Position numbers and translations under genes: made by a program
Origin: Candidatus Cloacimonetes bacterium HGW-Cloacimonetes-2
GTDB taxonomy: Bacteria; Cloacimonadota; Cloacimonadia; Cloacimonadales; Cloacimonadaceae
DNA: 64,000 nucleotides
Direction: 5' to 3'
Assembly: GCA_002842035.1 (NCBI GenBank)
Contig: PHBP01000004.1
Location: 62,001 to 126,000, forward strand
Notes under the pieces: model-generated
What the model was told of the DNA's origin: nothing
Database searches by the model: none
Seen by the model: the letters and a program-made list of their open reading frames with translations, nothing else
Part shown: in pieces, positions 38,101 to 44,566 of the stretch
Layout of the letters: every line of letters starts with the position of its first letter
Position numbering within the stretch: the stretch's first letter is position 1

Positions 38101-38540
38101 TGGAAGATCGATCTGCCCTCTATGGAGATCTGGCTCATTACTATCTGTCATACCTGATCAGAAACACCGATATCGAGCGCTTGCAGGGCTTAAAAGCCTG
38201 TATTTTCCGCTTTGGATCGATCCTCTCCAAAACTGCCATTGAGGCAATCTGCAGCCAGACAGATCAGTTCTTCGCAAAGCAAGCAAGGCTCTATGAACCT
38301 GCTTGGGACAAGATATTCACAGAAAAGAGCATCTGGAGCGGTAATAAAGAGTACAGAATAGACCGGATGATGGTCAATACCAACGAACAAATGATTTTGC
38401 TGGTAGATTACAAAACAGGCAGAATCCACGAGCTTGAACAGCTTGACCGCTATCGCAGCATCCTGATGGAATCTCCTTGGATAGAGCGCAACAACTATCG
38501 CATTGAAACTGAGTATATCCAGTTCAAGCTTCGGCTCTGA
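35178..38540 (+). CDS. AddA/RecB-like UvrD helicase with C-terminal nuclease domain
   Basis: 1120-residue superfamily 1A DNA helicase-nuclease. Motif I is TASAGTGKTYRL (Lys17), and motif Ia VLTFTRKATAEIRERI. Motif II is ILIDEFQDTS and III is VVVGDEKQSIFGWRGG. IV-VI are present as KSWRSSP, LLTIHKSKGLEFDKVFVF and LYVAFTRAVESL. The C-terminal nuclease has Asp1062 (YRIDRMM) and Asp1077-Lys1079 (VDYKTGR). I start it at the ATG at 35178, which overlaps the upstream stop by 8 bases and has GAGGGG upstream; a longer frame from 35082 is only antisense-like overlap. With the preceding gene it makes an AddAB-type complex, likely a double-strand-break resection machine. Confidence 0.9.
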   Translation: MYKFKNSIVTASAGTGKTYRLSVEFISLILNYYGSTDMQPDNILVLTFTRKATAEIRERIISHIDLLLISDHKLATDEQVKSKHSLISSIRKINPDPELPADELTPTEEGKLLSLRQIFAADKQQLRVMTIDAYINSIFRNLVRPLRSLDSFEIDLNTADKHLADILNSLMSPRIKNRIDKLLQRKIRPSLDQYKDFIISLIKRRWTYYLIKNRLLLDTQRSLQAYLVQDKSPDTFKDEFIRILGVIRSLILETQSRDNNNPWPDFFNKEFKQLFDKFPDNDPDLGRQLEKLALDNQKLYKLLTDISGSKLKNIYNGNKFRKKDDLETKEQMQQAQAELKSLIADWLVYSLIGVEQSEIIDIWGEVLAEYDKLIYRYRSMTYDDIAWFTFEALYSADPPIFNAMDEALASEFYQFLAHRNRFILIDEFQDTSIIQFSILQPIIEEVCSGLGTRSYGGVVVVGDEKQSIFGWRGGERELLLRLPAIIKPIGDVKTDVLDKSWRSSPHLMRYINGVFSAPQLHDYLAKRSMNWDYSPVESMKPNLDTQSELKLCIRGYSNRSANEDDIDYIQDTYRDFITRMILPEIQKNDGSSIAILCRRGKELSEMQLMLEGLGETGVFEPNADLTEHPLITPLIDWLRYLAFGDDFSLISFLRSDYILLKAAPIKEIIDYLSLEQENKQGPAAPMILTEIRKLADECRKHSIYDSCLKIVNEIYNPQNPSERDYLNIHAFLKIIREYELNHSAEGLSISTLLRYLQDNKAQEFMRQRTLNDQAPVQLLTIHKSKGLEFDKVFVFYNLSFRGKPDYNQIVSYIDYMGEDYKQLRDFAISLHYAKLIEESSFSYLAEADKRREMLEELNTLYVAFTRAVESLNIYFTFNSSDSWPDYYDAIAPDRLSLPALICNIGYEYMLTEGIAPDKGLFYTCSPSYNPTASESSQKLKADSVITSYPVNLPYLSARPDYQERDQLPNLKQLWLEDRSALYGDLAHYYLSYLIRNTDIERLQGLKACIFRFGSILSKTAIEAICSQTDQFFAKQARLYEPAWDKIFTEKSIWSGNKEYRIDRMMVNTNEQMILLVDYKTGRIHELEQLDRYRSILMESPWIERNNYRIETEYIQFKLRL

Positions 38541-38552
38541 GGATACCGCAGA

Positions 38553-39533
38553 TTAGCTTTTTACCACCTTGGTGTAGAGCTTGGCACCCGATGCAGAGCC
38601 AAAGTAGCCCAGCGCGTTGTGTACGCCTCCATTCAGGTAACCTTCATTGTTGTACAAGAACCGGTAGTAATTATCATCTATACTATAGATCGTGAAGCGG
38701 TAGCGACCATAGAAAGCCACACCCTGTTTGAAATCCCGTAGTAGCGCGTGATTCCCGCCTGCTTCCGGATAATTCAAAGCCAGATACTTAGCAAAGAGCC
38801 GGATTCTGCGCATTGAATCCCCGCTGCTATTATAGATCCAGGCAATGCTTGAATCAGCATAGGTGATTCCAAAGATGGGTATGGTAAATTCCAGATCGGT
38901 GGAGAATTCTTCCAGGCAGTAAATCTCCAGATACATATTGAGACTCCCCGTAAAATCTCCTGTATTGACTGCCAGAGGATAGCTCTCTCCCAAGTCTTCA
39001 AAGGATATGCTATCTGTAGTCGCCGGATTCAGCGAATATCCCTCTCCCTCGATATTTAGATTGTTAAAGTCCTCCACCGGCTGCACTTGCTTTGGAGTAA
39101 CCGTCTCAGCCCAAACCAGCTTGTCGTATCCCGGTATCTCAGCTTCAATCCGATAGCGCTGATTCGCTTTTACAATGTATCCTGACAAATCCACATACTT
39201 GATCTTGGGAACGGTTAGCTGGTCATTCTGCCCCATATCAAGCACCGGTTGCAGCTCAATAACCGCAGTAGTATCATTACCGCTCAGCTCATAGATCTTG
39301 ATGTTAGCATCAGTTACAAAGAGCTCAGTAAACTCAAACTCCTCAATATTGTTGCTCTTGGTCAGAAAGACCGGATTCTCATTATCGATCGGAGAGCCCA
39401 CCATCAGCAGTGCTGCCAAGCTATATGTATCCCCTTTAAAGCGAGGTCCGGCAACGTTTCCATCACAGGAAAAGGATATTGCTGCCACGAACAGCAGCAG
39501 TCCGATCAGTAATCTATTTCTTAGTTTTACCAT
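38553..39533 (-). CDS. DUF4249 surface lipoprotein
   Basis: 326 residues, exported with a lipoprotein signal (LLLFVAAISFSC, Cys about 23). It fits DUF4249: TYSLAALLMVGSPIDNENPVFLT near the start, then a beta-rich body (VDLSGYIVKANQRYRIEAEI, WAETVTPKQVQP) and a C-terminal part ending in ASGAKLYTKV. Family knowledge: DUF4249 lipoproteins are encoded next to TonB-dependent receptors and probably assist substrate capture, like SusD-type partners. This gene overlaps the receptor gene by 7 bases, supporting the pairing. It converges with the nuclease operon, with no clear terminator between them. Confidence 0.85.
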   Translation of the reverse strand: MVKLRNRLLIGLLLFVAAISFSCDGNVAGPRFKGDTYSLAALLMVGSPIDNENPVFLTKSNNIEEFEFTELFVTDANIKIYELSGNDTTAVIELQPVLDMGQNDQLTVPKIKYVDLSGYIVKANQRYRIEAEIPGYDKLVWAETVTPKQVQPVEDFNNLNIEGEGYSLNPATTDSISFEDLGESYPLAVNTGDFTGSLNMYLEIYCLEEFSTDLEFTIPIFGITYADSSIAWIYNSSGDSMRRIRLFAKYLALNYPEAGGNHALLRDFKQGVAFYGRYRFTIYSIDDNYYRFLYNNEGYLNGGVHNALGYFGSASGAKLYTKVVKS

Positions 39534-41854
39534 GTTACGTTTACTCCTATGAAGGGGATAAAGGGAAATTGAGCGCTATCCCGGGTGACCAAAGTCGGGT
39601 CCCCATTGTCATCCAGGCTTACATAATAGCTTCTACCACCCACGTTGTCACGATTTGTCACGTTTATAAACTCCAGATAGGGCTCGATTGTGCCCCAGGA
39701 ATTGGTAAAGAGCAGCTTGGTGCTAAAGTCCCATCGCAGATAATGTGGCAATCTTACCCTGTCCTGATAGCTGTAAATGATCTGAAAGTTGTTTCCATCA
39801 AAGTAAAAGTGCTCCGGTACCTGATCCGGCTGTCCGGTAAGATAAGTAAAGTTCGTGCCGATTTTTAGCTCTGCCCCCAGAGGTGTCCAGCCTGTATTCT
39901 CGCTGATGTTGTATGTCTCTACTACATTCAGAGAGTGAGTCCGGTCATACCGTGGGAAAAAGTAACGGCTTTCCCCTGTCTCGGGATCCAGATTGAGTCC
40001 CTCCATCTTGCGTTGAGTTCGGCTGAGAGTGTATCCCACAAAACCAGTCAAGCCCTGCCAATCGTTCCTGATCAGCAGATCAGCACCCCAGGTATAGCCT
40101 TTGCCGACATGGAATGTATCGCTAAGGGTTCCATTTTGGCTATCCCAATTGTAGTTCGTAGCCTCGTTGAATTCCAAAATCTTGTCGTAACTCTTGTAAT
40201 ACAATTCCAGATCAAAACCGATACCCGGCTCAAAATCTCTGGTATAGCCCAGGATATAGTGATTGCTTACACCCGGATCAAGGCTGCCATCCAGAGGGAA
40301 CCAGACGTCAAAGGGAGAGCCTGTCCCCATACTCATCAGGGTCAAAAACTGATGAAATCTGCCAAAGCTTACATAAACACTCTCATTCAGATCCAGCCTT
40401 CTACGCACGGATATTCTGGGATCAAAGCTCAGGTAAGACGCTTTGGGGAGGCTGGGTAAATTGAGCTTCAAGCTTTGATACCAAGTAAGCCTTAGCCCCG
40501 GCTGGACTGTCCAGATTGCATCCGGATTCCAGCTATCCTGAATAAATACTGAGCTCATCAGAGAGCGAATATCGATATCCGGAAGACTGTTTGGATCGTA
40601 ATTGTAGCTCGTATCGCTATTCAGCCAGGTATCGTTGTATTTTATCTCAAAACCCGCATCAACCTGATGTTCGTTTGAAGGCATCCAGCTAAGGGTTCCC
40701 TTTCCGGTTACATCATCGATCCCGTTGATTCTGGTAAAGATCGGTTCACCCTCGGGACTCACCTGCGAAAGCTCGCTCCCAAATCTGCTGCCTGCCAGAA
40801 TGAAACGTGAATAGAGCTTGGGATTGAAGATGTGTCTCCATTGGGCTGAAAAGGTCTGGTTACCCCAATCAGCATAGATCGTATCCCCGAAATTGATCTT
40901 GAGCTTGTCCTGCCCGAAATAGGTGCTTACCGTAAACTGGTTTCGGCTGTCCATATCCCAATTCAGCTTGGCGTGTCCATCATAAAAGTAATAGTCTGGA
41001 ATGTCATCGATCAGTTGTTGCAGCAGTTCTACATAAGTCCTGCGGAATGATCCCATATACGATCCATTCTGCGAACCCACCTTCCACGGCCCTTCCAGTG
41101 TCAGACTGCTGGAGATCAGACTCAGCCTGGCAATTCCCTGATGATACCGGCGATTACCCTGGCGATTGGCAACATCCAGGACAGAAGACAGCCTGCCGCC
41201 ATACATTGCCGGATATGCGCCTTTGATCAGTTCCGCACTGTCAATAGCATCTGTATTGAAGGTACTGAAGATACCGCCAAAGTGATTAGGATTGTAAACA
41301 TCTGTATCATCTATCAGAATCAGGTTTTGATCCGGACTACCGCCTCTTACATACAGTCCAGCGCTAAAATCTGAAACCGGAGTAACTCCGGGGAGAGTAA
41401 TCAGCGAACGAAAGACGTCTGCTTCAGCCACCGATACTATGTCTTTGAGTTCTTCGGTAGTTCGGCGAATCACACTCACCGGGATATTCACGCTGTTGTT
41501 ATCACTTTCGGCTGATCCAGTTACTCTTACTCTACCCAGCTCGATTCCGCTTTTATCAAGGGAGAAGTTGTGGCTCAGGTTATCAGAAGTATCATTCACC
41601 GTAAAGCGATAGCTTTTACTCCCATAAGAGACCAGGCTTACTTCCAGAGTGTAGGTCCCGGGCTGGTTTATCGTGATCACATAGTAACCCTGGCGGTTAC
41701 TCTGCGTACCGATCCGCAATTCAGCAATCCTGAGATTTGCATATTGCAGAGGTTCATTGCTCTCAGAGCGTGTTACAAACCCGCTGATAGTTGCAGCTTG
41801 CAGTCCCATCCAGGCAAAGGACATAACTATTAGTATGATTATTAGCTTTCTCAT
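39527..41854 (-). CDS. TonB-dependent receptor with carboxypeptidase-regulatory N-domain
   Basis: 775-residue outer-membrane transporter. The signal peptide is residues 1-21 (ending LQAA), followed by a carboxypeptidase-D-regulatory-like domain at about 22-107 (ISGFVTRSESNEPLQYANLR). The plug domain is at about 130-230 (LITLPGVTP, GLYVRGGSPDQNLILIDDTD, GAYPAMYGGRLSSVLDV), then a C-terminal beta-barrel ending in aromatic FIGVNVTW. It probably imports an unknown ligand together with the DUF4249 partner downstream and is powered by the TonB-ExbBD genes at 50884-53234. No TonB box can be picked out confidently. It starts with an ATG after GAGGTATT. Confidence 0.92.
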   Translation of the reverse strand: MRKLIIILIVMSFAWMGLQAATISGFVTRSESNEPLQYANLRIAELRIGTQSNRQGYYVITINQPGTYTLEVSLVSYGSKSYRFTVNDTSDNLSHNFSLDKSGIELGRVRVTGSAESDNNSVNIPVSVIRRTTEELKDIVSVAEADVFRSLITLPGVTPVSDFSAGLYVRGGSPDQNLILIDDTDVYNPNHFGGIFSTFNTDAIDSAELIKGAYPAMYGGRLSSVLDVANRQGNRRYHQGIARLSLISSSLTLEGPWKVGSQNGSYMGSFRRTYVELLQQLIDDIPDYYFYDGHAKLNWDMDSRNQFTVSTYFGQDKLKINFGDTIYADWGNQTFSAQWRHIFNPKLYSRFILAGSRFGSELSQVSPEGEPIFTRINGIDDVTGKGTLSWMPSNEHQVDAGFEIKYNDTWLNSDTSYNYDPNSLPDIDIRSLMSSVFIQDSWNPDAIWTVQPGLRLTWYQSLKLNLPSLPKASYLSFDPRISVRRRLDLNESVYVSFGRFHQFLTLMSMGTGSPFDVWFPLDGSLDPGVSNHYILGYTRDFEPGIGFDLELYYKSYDKILEFNEATNYNWDSQNGTLSDTFHVGKGYTWGADLLIRNDWQGLTGFVGYTLSRTQRKMEGLNLDPETGESRYFFPRYDRTHSLNVVETYNISENTGWTPLGAELKIGTNFTYLTGQPDQVPEHFYFDGNNFQIIYSYQDRVRLPHYLRWDFSTKLLFTNSWGTIEPYLEFINVTNRDNVGGRSYYVSLDDNGDPTLVTRDSAQFPFIPFIGVNVTW

Positions 41855-41969
41855 AATACCTCAGTAAATCAGGTTCAGGAATCCTCTATGATGCCAATTC
41901 TAAATCACTATTGGGGATTCCTAATGCCCCAAGACAAAATAACTGAATTGCCATCTCCGGCAAATAAGA

Positions 41970-42002
41970 GAAAAAAAAGAGCGCTACAATCGCAGCGCTC
42001 TT
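41970..42002 (-). terminator. Terminator of the cargo gene at 42021
   Basis: A 9-base stem AAGAGCGCT (41977-41985) with its complement at 41994-42002 and an 8-base loop, followed on the minus strand by a run of T. It sits 19 bases past the stop. Confidence 0.9.
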
Positions 42003-42020
42003 GTAACTGCTTTAGATAGA

Positions 42021-43775
42021 CTATTTAATCAGCATCAGGCGTTTCTGAGCCTGATAGCCTGTAGCTGAGAGCCGGTAGAAATAGACTCCATTGGCGACAA
42101 TTATCCCGGAGCTATCTCTGCCATCCCAGTTGATCACTTGTGCGCCCTGGCTGATCGCTCTGCTATAGACTCTTTGTCCACGGATATTAAATATCTCTAG
42201 CAGTCCGCTATCTCCGGCTTTGACTTCCACAGCAATTGCCGTACTTGTGGCAAACGGATTGGGACGGGCATCTCCCAATAGATCGCGCACTGGCAAGCCC
42301 GGTACATCAGTACCAGGATTGAGGTTCAAAGCCAACGGTCCGTAAAACTCGGTGCTACCATCCAAAGAAACGGATTCCAACCACACATAATAGCTCCCCG
42401 GTACGCTCAAAGCTTCACTGGTAAAGCTGTAGTTGGCACCATCGCTCTGGTTTTCAGCAGGAATCGAGGGCACTGTGATACAGCTCGCTGTGCTGAGCAC
42501 ATCGGTTGAGCCAAGATAGAGATTGTAACAGGACATTGCAGTTTCGCTGGCGGTGCTCCAGTTTATCACAGCTTGGCCATTGCTATTGAAGCTGCCCATA
42601 AAGTTTGTGAGAACCACCGGCAGAGTCTCATCAACCAGGGAAGCCAGGGTAAACTCTCCCACATCCGAGACATCGATGGCTGTAATCGTATTGCCGGCTT
42701 GGTTAAAGTCCGGCCAGATCGTCCAGGGAGCCCAGGGACCGCTTCTGTACAGGACTCTCCAATCTCCGGGAGCTTTGCCATTGTACTCAAAAGTGAGATT
42801 CAGGCTAAACTGGTCAAAGGTAGAGCCCAGCTCCCAGTAATGATCCACCAGTGGATAGAGTGGCGCTGGTGTTCCGGGGTTTTGTCGGATCAGGTTCAGA
42901 TAAAAATGCGTCATATCTCCATTCATTCCGCCCGGAGTCCCGCCCAGAATGTCCATACTGGCATCCTGACTTGGGAAATCCACAGTCGCAGGTAAGGAGC
43001 CGACATTTACCAATTCATTGGCAGTAGTCTGAGATAAGGTGCCAGGCCGGATATCCATCGTGAAATCAAACCAGCCGTAATTGGGATAGACCACGCTGGT
43101 GATTCCGATCATATCGAGCTCCACCTTGTAGTTCGCAGCGGCAAAGAGCGCAGCCCAGGAGGGATCGCTATTAGCAACATCGATCCATCCAAAGCCATAA
43201 CCGGTCTGGAAAGCACCGGTGCCAATATCGCCTTCCCACGGGCTCAATAGCGGGCTCAAGGCTCTTACCTGAGCTTGATTTGGATAGGGAGTGGTAATCA
43301 CGAAACTGGCATTATTCATCGTTAATACAGGCGTTCCATTGTGCGAGATGTATCCTGAGGCATTGCTGTAGACCCTTACGTCGCCGGACAAGCCGGGTAG
43401 ATCCCAGGGTAAGGCAGGATCAAGCGTATTGATTCTGCGGAAGGAGACTAGATCAAACTCTGTAAAAGTCATAGCTAATTCTGCAGGCGCACTCGCAAGA
43501 TCAGTATTTTCTCCTGTGCAAGTGATAGTTGTAGCAAAACCCGAATGGATGTTGTTTTCTGCATAGTAATGGAACATCGCGTTTGTCCCAAAAGTAAACC
43601 AATTGCCATCACCGGTGGGAAAGCCGGGACCATCTGCGTCGTAAACCCAATTGCCTGTGCGGTTGTAGCCTTCAAGATTGTCCACATTGAAGGTAAACAG
43701 AGCCTGCGCTCCCAAAGACAGCGGCAGCACTATCAGGGCTAAAACCGCCAATACGAATGATCTTCTTTGTAACAT
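42021..43775 (-). CDS. Secreted protein with FlgD-like type IX sorting domain, unknown function
   Basis: 584 residues. The ATG ending at 43775 follows AAAGGAG and gives a signal peptide (LAVLALIVLPLSLGAQA); a longer frame adds 23 residues without a ribosome-binding site. The body is rich in aromatic and Asn/Gly residues and looks like beta-sandwich surface protein; no enzyme motif is seen. A fibronectin-like stretch (AVINWSTASETAMSCYNLYLG) precedes the C-terminal domain. The last 85 residues are a FlgD/type IX type A sorting fold: GDARPNPFATSTAIAV, FNIRGQRVYSR, WDGRDSSGIIVANGVYFYR. The gene has its own terminator; upstream lies the R4 repeat. It is probably displayed on or released from the cell surface. 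Confidence 0.75.
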   Translation of the reverse strand: MLQRRSFVLAVLALIVLPLSLGAQALFTFNVDNLEGYNRTGNWVYDADGPGFPTGDGNWFTFGTNAMFHYYAENNIHSGFATTITCTGENTDLASAPAELAMTFTEFDLVSFRRINTLDPALPWDLPGLSGDVRVYSNASGYISHNGTPVLTMNNASFVITTPYPNQAQVRALSPLLSPWEGDIGTGAFQTGYGFGWIDVANSDPSWAALFAAANYKVELDMIGITSVVYPNYGWFDFTMDIRPGTLSQTTANELVNVGSLPATVDFPSQDASMDILGGTPGGMNGDMTHFYLNLIRQNPGTPAPLYPLVDHYWELGSTFDQFSLNLTFEYNGKAPGDWRVLYRSGPWAPWTIWPDFNQAGNTITAIDVSDVGEFTLASLVDETLPVVLTNFMGSFNSNGQAVINWSTASETAMSCYNLYLGSTDVLSTASCITVPSIPAENQSDGANYSFTSEALSVPGSYYVWLESVSLDGSTEFYGPLALNLNPGTDVPGLPVRDLLGDARPNPFATSTAIAVEVKAGDSGLLEIFNIRGQRVYSRAISQGAQVINWDGRDSSGIIVANGVYFYRLSATGYQAQKRLMLIK

Positions 43776-43950
43776 ATTATCTCCTTTACGATTAGGTGTT
43801 TGATCATCTGAGACTGATTTAAGCGGAGAGATTTTCTTTGGCAAGTATTTATTGGTGGTTTTCTATACGCATCTCTATGTAATATGGATTCTTATCCACA
43901 ATGACTTGTTTGAGTAGATAGCCGGGTAATAAAACATATATCCACCATTG

Positions 43951-44450
43951 CTCCCTGCTTGAATCCATTGGAGATCCCCTGGTGATCCCCTAGTGATTCC
44001 CTTGTGGCGACAAGGGGATCGCCAGAGCAGCGCCGGAGTTTTGCAAGTGGTTTCAAAAGGGAAGGATTTAACAAAGAGCAAAGGAGAAAGAGGGGTTTTA
44101 CCACAGAGAAAGCAGAGAATAGCGGAGAGAAGCAGAGAACAGCGCTACGCGCTGTGATGGAGGGGTGGAGTGGGAGCGACATCTTGTCGCTCGGATTGAC
44201 TGTGCGTCAGGATGACGCACCCACGTTTATTGCTCGGAGGGGTGGAGTGGGAGCGACATCTTGTCGCTCGGATTGACTGTGCGTCAGGATGACGCACCCA
44301 CGTTTAATACTTGGAGTGATGGAGGGGGCGCTACGCGTTGTGATGGAGTGGTGATGTACCGACCACGCTATTGTTTTGACTTATAATTCTGCCTTGATAG
44401 TCTTGAATTGACAAGCTGGTCATTCCCGGCAGAATTATGAGTTAAAACAA
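43951..44450 (+). repeat. Composite intergenic repeat, copy R4 (longest)
   Basis: This fills most of the gene-free interval 43776-44566. It has CTCCCTGCTTGAATCCATTG, the 54-base core at 43970-44023, then CCACAGAGAAAGCAGAGAA and further AGCGGAGAGAAGC-like purine repeats. Two tandem copies of a hairpin pair follow (44159-44306), then a 23-base inverted repeat with arms at 44371-44393 and 44428-44450 (21 of 23 pairs). Homology with R1 continues weakly past the right arm (AAAACAATGC, TATGAT). The rest of the interval, 43776-43950 and 44451-44516, shows nothing I recognise. Confidence 0.8.
44159..44306 (+). repeat. Perfect 71-base tandem duplication with two hairpins per unit
   Basis: Bases 44159-44229 and 44236-44306 are identical (period 77). 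Each unit has GAGCGACA TCT TGTCGCTC (8-base stem, 3-base loop), a short spacer, and GTGCGTC AGGAT GACGCAC (7-base stem, 5-base loop), ending CCCACGTTTA. R1 carries a single diverged unit. Confidence 0.92.
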
Positions 44451-44517
44451 TGCAAGCAGTTGTAGCCGGGTATGATACGCCGGGCTTTCGCTCGTCACAA
44501 TAATTCCTCTTACCAAA

Positions 44518-44544
44518 GAAAAGCCCTGCAAATGCAGGGCTTTT
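44518..44544 (-). terminator. Terminator of the cargo gene at 44567
   Basis: AAAAGCCCTGCA (44519-44530) and its exact complement (44533-44544), so a 12-base near-palindrome that ends in T-rich sequence on the minus strand. It lies 23 bases past the stop. Confidence 0.85.
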
Positions 44545-44566
44545 CGATATCTCAAAGAGGAACTGA

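Noticed and set aside
42900-43700. Carbohydrate-active or protease domain in the cargo protein at 42021
   Set aside because: I looked for catalytic motifs and found none; only the C-terminal sorting fold is secure.
44004-44276. 90-codon frame across repeat R4
   Set aside because: The product simply translates the hairpin units (with the tandem copies read in different frames); no start site and no match to a gene.
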